DNA of 64,000 bases from Pseudobacteriovorax antillogorgiicola (GTDB taxonomy: Bacteria; Bdellovibrionota_B; Oligoflexia; Oligoflexales; RGVZ01), in contig CAMDHM010000013.1 in NCBI GenBank assembly GCA_945898195.1, positions 1 to 64,000 on the forward strand, in the 5' to 3' direction. A program made the translations under genes and the position numbers. How positions within the stretch are numbered: the first letter of the stretch is position 1; every line of letters begins with the position of its first letter. The notes below the pieces were generated by a model. It saw only the letters and a program-made list of their open reading frames with translations, searched no databases and was not told the origin of the DNA. Positions 26,015 to 33,350 of the stretch are shown here, in pieces.

Positions 26015-26734
26015 ATGAACTGGAAAACGATGACCATGACGATAGCCATGACGATGTCCGTTTTGATGGTTTCCGCGTGCGGATCAAACGTCTATGCGCC
26101 CCTTCAGTCCCAGGATCCCTCTGACCAGGCGGCCCGCTACCTTGAAGAAGGAAAACCGCAAAAGGCCATCGATTTACTTGAAAAAGCCCTTGCTGATGAT
26201 GCCGGAAACTCATCTTACCTATCCATGCTGGCACTTTCTTATGCCCAACGTGCCGGCGTCGCACCGATTGATTTCGTTGAAAACATGGGCAGTGCCCAAT
26301 CCAGTGCAACTTCGGGGACAAATAGTATCACTGCCTTATTCAGCGTAACCCCACCTGCTACTAGCAGCGCCATATCTGATGTTGATTATGCAATTACGTT
26401 GATGGGACAACTTCCGACGGGGGCGTTAAATGACGCAGAAAAACTTAAACTGTCGATTTTTCAAACGGCATCCACTGTATTGAAAATAAAAATTCTCGAC
26501 ACCGACGGTGACGGGGCAATATCCATTACCGAAATGCTGAACCTCACCGATGCCACCGCAGAATCCATCGTCTTAGGTTTAATCAATGCAGCGTCACTCT
26601 TGAGCGGCGGGGGCTCGAGCGCCAGCAGCGGAGGCGATGCTGCTGCCAGCCAAATCAGCGCCATGGTGAGTGGCATAGACGGACAAACGGGAAGCAGCAG
26701 CCGCGACAAACTGGCTGGCTACCTTCAGAACTAA
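26015..26734 (+). CDS. Lipoprotein with TPR-like repeat and EF-hand-type loop
   Basis: The signal peptide ends in the lipobox LMVSACG (Cys22). Residues about 36-80 look like one TPR (ARYLEEGKPQKAIDLLEKAL then LALSYAQRAG). Residues 162-173 (DTDGDGAISITE) form a perfect EF-hand calcium loop (D1, D3, D5, G6, I8, E12), although only one loop is evident. The C-terminus is Ser/Gly-rich. The protein is probably a calcium-responsive or structural envelope lipoprotein; function is unknown. AAGGGGATATC precedes the ATG. It closes the plus-strand envelope run. Confidence 0.78.
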   Translation: MNWKTMTMTIAMTMSVLMVSACGSNVYAPLQSQDPSDQAARYLEEGKPQKAIDLLEKALADDAGNSSYLSMLALSYAQRAGVAPIDFVENMGSAQSSATSGTNSITALFSVTPPATSSAISDVDYAITLMGQLPTGALNDAEKLKLSIFQTASTVLKIKILDTDGDGAISITEMLNLTDATAESIVLGLINAASLLSGGGSSASSGGDAAASQISAMVSGIDGQTGSSSRDKLAGYLQN

Positions 26735-26742
26735 CAGCCCAC

Positions 26743-27168
26743 TCAACTACTGTGGTGAGCGCCAACCTTGCAGCCAGTGTCCACACTTCGCATGATGTCA
26801 TCGCGCGGAATCAATTCCGTCGGCAATGAGGCACGGCGAAGATTCGCATGGAACAAAATCGCCCCCCGCAGCTTGGCATAATCGAGGTCAGCATCTTCAA
26901 GGTTTGCATTGGTGAAGTTCGCACCCTCAAGGTTTGCATTCCACAGAGATACACCGCGCATGTCGGCATCCGTGAAATTTGCATCCTTCAAGTTCGAATA
27001 AGAGAAATTGGTGTTCTGCAGGTCGCAATTGGAAAAATCAATCTTGATGAGGTTTGCCTTGCGAATATCCAGACCGCTCAGGTCTTTGGTCGCAGCAAGA
27101 GTTTCGAGAACTTCTTTACGTGTCAGCGTTACAGTCTTATCGGATTCTTTGGTCATCTTATCATCCAA
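26743..27168 (-). CDS. Pentapeptide-repeat protein
   Basis: The 141-residue protein contains about fifteen consecutive A(D/N)LxX units between residues 33 and 115 (ANLIKIDFSNCDLQNTNF, DANFTDADMRGVSLWNANL and so on), which fold as a right-handed beta-helix. There is no signal peptide or membrane span, so it is cytoplasmic. Functions in this class range from gyrase mimicry to unknown, and nothing here decides. The C-terminal tail has one Cys and His (GCKVGAHHSS). It lies 37 bases beyond the gapA stop on the same strand and could be in its transcript. Confidence 0.88.
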   Translation of the reverse strand: MDDKMTKESDKTVTLTRKEVLETLAATKDLSGLDIRKANLIKIDFSNCDLQNTNFSYSNLKDANFTDADMRGVSLWNANLEGANFTNANLEDADLDYAKLRGAILFHANLRRASLPTELIPRDDIMRSVDTGCKVGAHHSS

Positions 27169-27205
27169 TCAATAGGGCCAAGATTCAGGAATACCAGGGA
27201 GATCC

Positions 27206-28210
27206 TCAGGACATCAAAAGGCGCGCAACGTCAAGCATACGCCAACTGAATCCCGTTTCATTATCGTACCACGACAGCACCTTGACCAACGTCCCTTCCA
27301 TCACGGCCGTGCTTGCGCCGTCGACAAAACTACTGTGATTGTCGCCGTTGTAATCAATCGAAACGAGAGGTTCATCGGTATAGCCAAGGATTCCTTTCAT
27401 CGCTCCGTTTGCCGCCTTGCGCATGGCGTCATTAATTTCCTCCACCGTCACCGCACGACTAACTTCGAAGGTCACGTCGACTAAAGATACATTAGGTGTC
27501 GGAACCCGAATTGCCATGCCGTGCATCTTCCCCTTTAGCTCCGGCATCACCAGCCCGATGGCTTTAGCCGCCCCCGTAGAAGTCGGGATCATCGAGACAC
27601 CCGCAGCCCGCGCGCGCCGAAGATCCTTGTGTGGCAAATCAAGAATACTTTGATCATTGGTATACGAATGCACTGTGGTCATGAGCCCGCGCTTGATTCC
27701 AGCGAGGTCATGAATCACCTTGGCTACGGGAGCCAGGCAGTTTGTGGTGCAACTGCCATTGGATACGATTGTATGCTTCACCTTGTCTATTTTTTGGTGA
27801 TTCACACCGTACACGACGGTGATATCCTCATCCGTCGCAGGAGCGGAAATAAGCACCTTGCGAGCCCCAGCCTTCAAATGTCCTTCTGCAGCGGCACGCT
27901 TAGTGAATACGCCCGAACATTCAAACACAATGCCGACCTCATTCGACTTCCACGGCAGCTCCTCCGGATTTTTAATCGCGGAGACGGAAATTTTACGGCC
28001 ATCAACAATAATGGCACCGTCAGCGGCTTCGACGTTATGATCAAAACGCCCGTGAACACTGTCGTACTTAAGCAAGTGCGCAAGGGTTTTGGTGTCCGTC
28101 AGATCGTTAATGTGAACGATCTCAAAGTCGCTGTTGCCTTTTGCATAGGCCGCACGGAACACGGTCCGGCCGATCCTTCCAAATCCATTAATGCCAACGC
28201 GAATGGTCAT
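27206..28210 (-). CDS. gapA: Glyceraldehyde-3-phosphate dehydrogenase
   Basis: The enzyme oxidises glyceraldehyde-3-phosphate to 1,3-bisphosphoglycerate in glycolysis. I start at ATG 28210, preceded by AAGGA, so the product begins MTIRVGINGFGRIGRT (Rossmann motif); an ORF start 18 bases earlier is less likely. SNGSCTTNCLAP holds the catalytic Cys (about residue 154), and the conserved His lies in the HSYTNDQ region. HINDLTD, with an Asp in the cofactor-binding strand, suggests NAD use. Length (334) is standard. With glk it shows sugar catabolism. Confidence 0.97.
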   Translation of the reverse strand: MTIRVGINGFGRIGRTVFRAAYAKGNSDFEIVHINDLTDTKTLAHLLKYDSVHGRFDHNVEAADGAIIVDGRKISVSAIKNPEELPWKSNEVGIVFECSGVFTKRAAAEGHLKAGARKVLISAPATDEDITVVYGVNHQKIDKVKHTIVSNGSCTTNCLAPVAKVIHDLAGIKRGLMTTVHSYTNDQSILDLPHKDLRRARAAGVSMIPTSTGAAKAIGLVMPELKGKMHGMAIRVPTPNVSLVDVTFEVSRAVTVEEINDAMRKAANGAMKGILGYTDEPLVSIDYNGDNHSSFVDGASTAVMEGTLVKVLSWYDNETGFSWRMLDVARLLMS

Positions 28211-28341
28211 GTCTGATTCCTTCGACAAAGTGCCCTTAAGTTAGCAAAGGGACAGCTCTCAGCAAGTGATTTCAGGAGAATAATGCGGTTCAGGCAAACT
28301 ATATCGACCTGAAGGGCCAACGGATGCCCCGAATTGCCGGT

Positions 28342-29436
28342 TCAGAGCCCTTTTAGGCAATTTGCGAAGGCCGAGCAAACCTTGGGCATTGCGTCTGCCC
28401 GAACATCCAGATGGGTCACCGCACGAATCCAGCCCCCTCCCGTTGGCAGAACCAAAACGCCGACGGCAGCCAGAGCGTCAACCAGGGCCTGAGCCTTTTT
28501 AGGCCGGACCTGCAGATAAACCATGTTTGTTTGGGGATTCGGGGTTTTGGCAGCAAGGGCCTTTTCAGGATGTTCCGCACAGAGGTCTCGGAACAACTTA
28601 GCCAACACGCCGGCTTGAAGGTGATCCTCGCCGATCCGTTCCCGGTGATGCCGCAGAGCATACAAGGCCCCCGCGGCAACGATTCCCGCTTGACGCATTC
28701 CGCCGCCCCAACGTTTTCTGACTTTGCGTGCGCGTGCCACCAGATCACGAGAGCCACATAAGGCCGAACCCACTGGTGCACCAAGTCCCTTTGAAAAACA
28801 AACTGACGCCGAATCAAACCCGCGCAACAGCTCCGAAACATCCTTGTCAGTCGCAGCGGCAGCGTTCCAGATTCGCGCTCCGTCACAATGCAGGGCCACG
28901 CCCTTGTGACTCTGCCGAAAGGCACGGATCCGCTCCAAACCGCTTAATGGAAAAACTCGTCCACCATGACGATTGTGGGTATTTTCAAGCACGATCATCG
29001 AGGTGGTCGCAGAATGCAGGCTGTCCTCACGCACTAAAGCCATGGCCGAATCATTCCACTGCATGAAGTCCTCGGAATTCACGCAATCAAATTGAATGCC
29101 GGAAAGTGCTGGCCCGGCCCCTGCCTCGTATATGAAGACATGACTCTCTGCCTCAATCAAAACAGAATCACCGGGGCGGGTCTGTAAATTGATGGCGATC
29201 TGATTCGACATCGTGCCACTTGGCACGTAGATAGCAGCTTCAAAACCGGTGATACCAGCGACCAACTCTTCAAGTTCAAGGATGGTGGGATCTTCCTGAA
29301 AAACATCATCTCCGACTTCCGCGGATGCCATCGCAGCACGCATGCCTTTGCCAGGTTGCGTGAACGTGTCGGACCTTAAATCTGCAATGATATTTCTGAT
29401 GGAGCTGGTCGTCGGTTGATTCATGGAATGGATCAC
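28342..29436 (-). CDS. ltaE: Low-specificity L-threonine aldolase
   Basis: The PLP enzyme splits threonine/allo-threonine to glycine and acetaldehyde. LRSDTFTQPGKGMRAAMASAEVGDDVF (quoted in part), FVPSGTMSNQ-like YVPSGTMSNQIA, LENTHNRHGG, LHCDGARIWNAA and the PLP Lys in SVCFSKGLGAPVGS are diagnostic. Length (about 364) is slightly above the usual 330-350. The GTG start overlaps the stop of the upstream gene (GTGA), suggesting coupling; an ATG at 29424 is an alternative. The C-terminus ends FANCLKGL. Confidence 0.93.
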   Translation of the reverse strand: MIHSMNQPTTSSIRNIIADLRSDTFTQPGKGMRAAMASAEVGDDVFQEDPTILELEELVAGITGFEAAIYVPSGTMSNQIAINLQTRPGDSVLIEAESHVFIYEAGAGPALSGIQFDCVNSEDFMQWNDSAMALVREDSLHSATTSMIVLENTHNRHGGRVFPLSGLERIRAFRQSHKGVALHCDGARIWNAAAATDKDVSELLRGFDSASVCFSKGLGAPVGSALCGSRDLVARARKVRKRWGGGMRQAGIVAAGALYALRHHRERIGEDHLQAGVLAKLFRDLCAEHPEKALAAKTPNPQTNMVYLQVRPKKAQALVDALAAVGVLVLPTGGGWIRAVTHLDVRADAMPKVCSAFANCLKGL

Positions 29437-30155
29437 GGCACTCGGTTGTCGGGCACCGGACGACGCATTGGAATCAATACCCCACGCCTCTCGACGCGCG
29501 GCGTGAGTCGGGCAAGGTCGCCCAACCGTCGCGGTCGGACGCGACGCGTTGTCGTCGTCGTCGTCATCCGTTCCCGAGGATCGGACGGCGTCATTAGAAA
29601 CGCAGAAATACCCGAACCGTCGATCAATCGACCTGCGGCCAATCCGGCCTTCACCAATTGGCCTGCCTTGAAATCTATTTCCGGAAAAGCCGCAAGGCGT
29701 TCGACGCCAAGAGCGACTCTGGCACGAACGAGGGTTTGCATGGCTTCGTCAACGGCCCCACCCATCAAATGACAGCGCATTTGATGACTGAAAACTCCAG
29801 CCATGATCTCAATCGTGTCTGCCGCACCAACCAAATCTGCCTTTTGTTTGGCAGAAAGGCTCGCAAGTTGAGCTTCAATATGCCGGACAAGCGGGCCAAG
29901 ACGGCGGCCAGCCTGTCGATAGTCACCGCGAATGTAAGAGGGAATTGACCAGAATGCAGCCGCAAATGCACGGCGCAGGATTCGGCGGCGCATGACGCCC
30001 CTCCCCAAAATCCCAATCACCCGTTTTTCACAAAGGCATGCACGGGACAGCAAAAACAGCGTCCGAACAACCCCCGCGAGCTCTAAAGCGCCAATCTTGG
30101 CAAAAGCGAGGATCCCAGCAAAAATGACCAATGAAACCGTAATCACGTGGAGCAA
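29433..30155 (-). CDS. Hypothetical membrane-anchored protein
   Basis: I do not recognise this 240-residue protein. Its first ~40 residues contain a hydrophobic helix (VITVSLVIFAGILAFAKI). A basic stretch (GRGVMRRRILRRAF) follows and then helical sequence. Near the C-terminus, TTTTTTRR is encoded by a GTC-type trinucleotide run (29551-29565 on the plus strand), followed by an Arg-rich tail. The start (TTG) is uncertain. The stop overlaps the threonine aldolase start, so the two are co-expressed, but no functional link is evident. Confidence 0.5.
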   Translation of the reverse strand: MLHVITVSLVIFAGILAFAKIGALELAGVVRTLFLLSRACLCEKRVIGILGRGVMRRRILRRAFAAAFWSIPSYIRGDYRQAGRRLGPLVRHIEAQLASLSAKQKADLVGAADTIEIMAGVFSHQMRCHLMGGAVDEAMQTLVRARVALGVERLAAFPEIDFKAGQLVKAGLAAGRLIDGSGISAFLMTPSDPRERMTTTTTTRRVRPRRLGDLARLTPRVERRGVLIPMRRPVPDNRVP

Positions 30156-30338
30156 ATGCCTCCGATGGAAACCATCTCCCTGACACCAGGACGATGCATT
30201 GACCTTTTGGCTTTAGTGCAATTTTATCGCGCTTGGCAATGCCTAGATTTAGATAGATTGCATTAAAGGTGGTTAGAAATTAAGCGGGGAGATTATTGTT
30301 GCGGGGGGAGCCCTGCCGTGCTTAAACTTGCGGCCCGT

Positions 30339-30414
30339 GGCGTCGTACCCAAGTGGCTAAGGGGGCGCATTGCAAATGCGTTATTCGCCGGTTCGATTCC
30401 GGCCGACGCCTCCA
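30339..30414 (+). tRNA. tRNA-Cys (anticodon GCA)
   Basis: The acceptor GGCGTCG (30339-30345) pairs with CGACGCC (30404-30410), then T and encoded CCA (30412-30414). The anticodon arm GCGCA-TTGCAAA-TGCGT gives anticodon GCA, and the T arm has the GTTCGATTC loop flanked by CCGG/CCGG-type pairing. All arms are present, so it should be functional. Confidence 0.95.
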
Positions 30415-30422
30415 CAAAACAA

Positions 30423-30453
30423 AAAAACCCGCGCTTTCACAGCGCGGGTTTTT
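30423..30453. terminator. Terminator between tRNA-Cys and the nuclease gene
   Basis: AAAAACCCGCGCT (30423-30435) pairs with AGCGCGGGTTTTT (30441-30453). The A/T flanks make it work in both directions: for the tRNA on the plus strand and for the nuclease gene (ends 30481) on the minus strand. Confidence 0.9.
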
Positions 30454-30480
30454 CTGTTTCAACAGCTTAACTATCGCCGA

Positions 30481-31416
30481 TTAACGGCTCGCAACAGCAC
30501 TGTCGAGGGGGAACCATTTTGGTTCGTCAACCTGCACGGCCTTCAAAGGAAAGCCGGTCGTCGCACCAGATTCTTCCACAGCCATATCCCAGATGGTTGC
30601 CAGAACTGCGGAAGCAAAACCCATCCGGGGAGCAAAGTAAGTCTTCAGGCCCCTATCATCCTGGGAACCACGATCACCAAAGTGATCTAGAACACCAGCC
30701 AATTCTCCAAAAGCCACTTCGCCTTCGTGCATGGCAAGGCCTTTCGCGGCCCCTTCACTGGGACGGCCGTTGTGGCGGCCGGCTAAAGTCGGTTTACGCT
30801 TCTCACCGTCAGCGATGGTATCGCCCACCAAACGGTCATGGGGGACCGTTTCCACCAAAGTTGACTCAAAGTATTTATGAACACCCGGGCGCTTGATCGA
30901 CTGACCGTCATAATCGCTGGAAACATGCATCGGCTGAGCGATGTCACCAACGTAATGACCAAGAACGCCGGCCATCTGAATCGATTCTTCCCAATTTTTT
31001 TTCTGCAGAGCCGTAACTAGGCGGCGGTAGATGCTGGAAATACGGAACATGGCCGAGCCATTTTCGTCCACGAAAGCCATTCCCATTTTATTGATCACAG
31101 AGCCCAGTGTCAGCCCATCGAATGAGCCAAGTAGGTTAGACTTCTTGTAGACATCCCAATGAAAAAAGTGCGTGCCGCGCTCTTTCTCATAAACTCCCGG
31201 ACGTTTCCACAGGCCGTCTGGCGTATTGGCAAAGCGTCCCAAAGTCTGTTTGTTATTTCTAAAAAATTCAGCCGCAGGCGAACTCGTAAGTTCTGCTGCG
31301 GCTTCGTTAACTATAAAATGGCCTTTGGCTCCCCAAGCAAAACACGGACTGCTCAGGGCCGTCGAAAAAACAAGTCCAGCTACTGCGAATACACCGGTCC
31401 TGACGCGACTTTGCAT
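30481..31416 (-). CDS. Secreted S1/P1 nuclease-type zinc enzyme
   Basis: The 311-residue protein has a signal peptide cleaved after CFA, leaving Trp28 (AWGAKGH) as the mature N-terminus, as in the phospholipase C/P1 nuclease superfamily where that Trp ligates zinc. Further candidate ligands are His33, Asp66, His83 (THFFHWD), His154 and Asp158 (GHYVGDIAQPMH), His164, and His180/Glu184 (HKYFES). This complete trinuclear-zinc pattern predicts an active nuclease or phospholipase in the periplasm or outside the cell; which substrate is unknown. GGGGG precedes the ATG. It stands alone after the tRNA. Confidence 0.88.
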   Translation of the reverse strand: MQSRVRTGVFAVAGLVFSTALSSPCFAWGAKGHFIVNEAAAELTSSPAAEFFRNNKQTLGRFANTPDGLWKRPGVYEKERGTHFFHWDVYKKSNLLGSFDGLTLGSVINKMGMAFVDENGSAMFRISSIYRRLVTALQKKNWEESIQMAGVLGHYVGDIAQPMHVSSDYDGQSIKRPGVHKYFESTLVETVPHDRLVGDTIADGEKRKPTLAGRHNGRPSEGAAKGLAMHEGEVAFGELAGVLDHFGDRGSQDDRGLKTYFAPRMGFASAVLATIWDMAVEESGATTGFPLKAVQVDEPKWFPLDSAVASR

Positions 31417-31583
31417 AAATCCCCCTAGTAGACAAACATTTACGGTGTTTGGTAGAAACGCCGGACCAATTACCGGCTTATATTTTGGGCACAGCCACAG
31501 AGGCTTGTAATCTCTAATTTTTTTTAACGAAATGAGGTATAACGAGCACCACCATAGAAGTCAAGACCGCTTCAAGTTAAGAT

Positions 31584-31614
31584 CCTGTAAAGGCCTTTTT
31601 TTACAGGTTTTTTT
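31584..31614 (+). terminator. Plus-strand terminator without an obvious gene
   Basis: CCTGTAAA (31584-31591) pairs with TTTACAGG (31600-31607), followed by seven T (31608-31614). The T run is on the plus strand, while both neighbouring genes read minus. It may end an unrecognised short RNA or be a converging-transcript stop. Confidence 0.65.
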
Positions 31615-31619
31615 ACGTT

Positions 31620-31871
31620 TTACTTGTTTGTTTTTTGGCGCGCCTTGCCAGGCTGATTGCCACCATCCTGCATCACTTTTTCCATCACACCGGCGGCCTT
31701 ATTTTTAACGCCCCGGAACAAGAAAAACACACCAACCCCACCCAAAGCTACCGGGCCAAGCGAGCGAAACAACTCAGACATTGCAGCAGCACCCTCTGCC
31801 CTCGACATGATCCCCGCCACCAACAATGCGGCCGCAAGTAATTGAAACCTAAGATTCCAAAGATTCTTCAT
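31620..31871 (-). CDS. Small membrane protein at the end of the ccm operon
   Basis: The 83-residue protein has a likely signal/anchor (about 7-27, FQLLAAALLVAGIMSRAEGA) and a second hydrophobic stretch (about 36-52, LGPVALGGVGVFFLF), then a Lys-rich tail. It overlaps the CcmI-like gene by 23 bases and is last in the hemF-ccmF-ccmH-ccmI run, so it may serve cytochrome c maturation. I do not recognise the family and do not assign a ccm symbol. Confidence 0.6.
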   Translation of the reverse strand: MKNLWNLRFQLLAAALLVAGIMSRAEGAAAMSELFRSLGPVALGGVGVFFLFRGVKNKAAGVMEKVMQDGGNQPGKARQKTNK

Positions 31872-32832
31872 TTAAAAACTCCTCTTTGCGTTTCGGACGT
31901 CCCCACCAGGCCAAGCCACCACCCAGCCCAAATAACAGTGACGCCATAGAAAGTCCTATGATCCAAAGGCGTTGGCGGCCCTCGGCCACTCCAGCCACTT
32001 CAAACATCAGCGCTTCTCCGGGTGCTAGCGGAGCCGTTATGCCCCAAACCCCAGACCCGCGATCTCCTCCTCGACTCACCAAACGCTCCGCCCCCTGAAG
32101 ATCAAGTCCGCTACCCTTGGCTGTCAGGATCTGCAAGTCCGGAACCTGATATGGCGCCATAAACTCAAGGCGAGACCTTCCAGCTTTCGCCCCCACAATA
32201 AATCCAAAACTCACCAGATGGACACCGGGCTCGACCTTTTTGCGAATGGCAACTGTCCCGCCTTCTCCGACGACCACCTCATCAGGCAACAGGCCGTCCT
32301 GTGGGCGGATATCAATGGCACCTGTCGGCAACATGATCGGGGTCGTAAACTCCTCCGCAACTTTGCCATCGTTTTGAAGGGTAAACACATAATGCCCCCA
32401 AAGCTGATCCACGCCGCCACGTAACATAATCGCATGGCGCGGACCAATGACCGTTGAAGCCTGCGCCGAACCTAACGGGAAAAAAATCTGGCCCATTCCT
32501 GCCAAGGAGACGCCAAGAAGCACAGCAAGGGTGGAACCACCTCGACGGACACGCTGCAGAAAATCAAGCCGCCGGGCGACGTCGATATAGCGGTGCCGCA
32601 AATATTCTTGGCGCCGCGCCCACTCCCGCCGCGATAAATCGCCGTTGTCGAAAACAATCTCTTCTTTGACATAGCGACCGACAATGGCGGCCTTCATGGA
32701 TTCCAAGCGTTCTAAATTATTGATCGTGCCCGCCGCCGCTAAAAAGCCTCCACGCCCCAAAAAAAACGGCAAAATCGTAGCGGCCAGAGCACCTAAGGCA
32801 AAAAGCATAGATACGATCATAATTGCGGTCAT
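31849..32832 (-). CDS. CcmI-like membrane protein with large periplasmic domain
   Basis: The N-terminus (MTAIMIVSMLFALGALAATILPFFLGR) is one membrane span, followed by a charged cytoplasmic coil (RREWARRQEYLRHRYIDV) and a second hydrophobic segment (about 100-125), the layout of the CcmI N-terminal part. The C-terminal ~190 residues are a beta-rich domain (WGHYVFTLQNDG, VEPGVHLVSFGF) and a final membrane span (about 295-315), with a Lys/Arg-rich end. The TPR domain of standard CcmI is absent, so homology to CcmI is limited to the N-terminus and position. It overlaps ccmH by 4 bases. Confidence 0.55.
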   Translation of the reverse strand: MTAIMIVSMLFALGALAATILPFFLGRGGFLAAAGTINNLERLESMKAAIVGRYVKEEIVFDNGDLSRREWARRQEYLRHRYIDVARRLDFLQRVRRGGSTLAVLLGVSLAGMGQIFFPLGSAQASTVIGPRHAIMLRGGVDQLWGHYVFTLQNDGKVAEEFTTPIMLPTGAIDIRPQDGLLPDEVVVGEGGTVAIRKKVEPGVHLVSFGFIVGAKAGRSRLEFMAPYQVPDLQILTAKGSGLDLQGAERLVSRGGDRGSGVWGITAPLAPGEALMFEVAGVAEGRQRLWIIGLSMASLLFGLGGGLAWWGRPKRKEEFLNEESLES

Positions 32833-33350
32833 GCCTTCTCCCCTTTTGTCACGCCTAATTCAGTAGCCAATCTGATCGCAGCACCGGCCTTGACCTTGGT
32901 GATATCATTGGTCCATTCCGTGAGAATTTCTTCGAGCGGCTTCACAGCCTCCACCCCAACAAGATTGTCGCGGCGACGCCACACCAAAAGCCAGACGACA
33001 AGTGGTCCCATCACCAGCACGAGCAATGGAATCGCCCATGCCAGAACACTGACTCCTGTCTTGGGTGGAACTCGTAAAATCCATGGGCCATATCGTTCCG
33101 TAAAAAACGACAGAATCTCCTCATGGGATTTCCCAGCCTTGAGCTGAATTGTAACCTCTTCTTTAATCTGCTTGGAAAACGGCGCGTCTGATTCCAGGAC
33201 GCTCAATCCAACACAGGTGGGACAACGCAAATCACTTGCGACATCCCGAAACTGATTTTGAAAGGCGTCCGCCTCTGCAAAACTCAACGATCCGTGCCAC
33301 AAAGCAAGAGCCAACCACAACCCTGGTGCCATCCGAAAAAAAGACCTCAT
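32829..33350 (-). CDS. ccmH: Cytochrome c maturation protein CcmH
   Basis: CcmH reduces apocytochrome c cysteines for haem attachment. After the signal peptide (about 1-27) comes the conserved FRDVASDLRCPTCVGLSV, with the redox CxxC (LRCPTC), then a KSHEEILSFFTERYGPWIL segment typical of CcmH. The last part is a membrane helix (about 103-124, LAWAIPLLVLVMGPLVVWLLV) and a short cytoplasmic tail. Length (173) is typical. It overlaps ccmF (4 bases) and ccmI-like (4 bases), so translation is coupled. Confidence 0.93.
   Translation of the reverse strand: MRSFFRMAPGLWLALALWHGSLSFAEADAFQNQFRDVASDLRCPTCVGLSVLESDAPFSKQIKEEVTIQLKAGKSHEEILSFFTERYGPWILRVPPKTGVSVLAWAIPLLVLVMGPLVVWLLVWRRRDNLVGVEAVKPLEEILTEWTNDITKVKAGAAIRLATELGVTKGEKA

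Noticed and set aside
27629..28216. Plus-strand open frame of 195 codons
   Set aside because: It is antisense to gapA.
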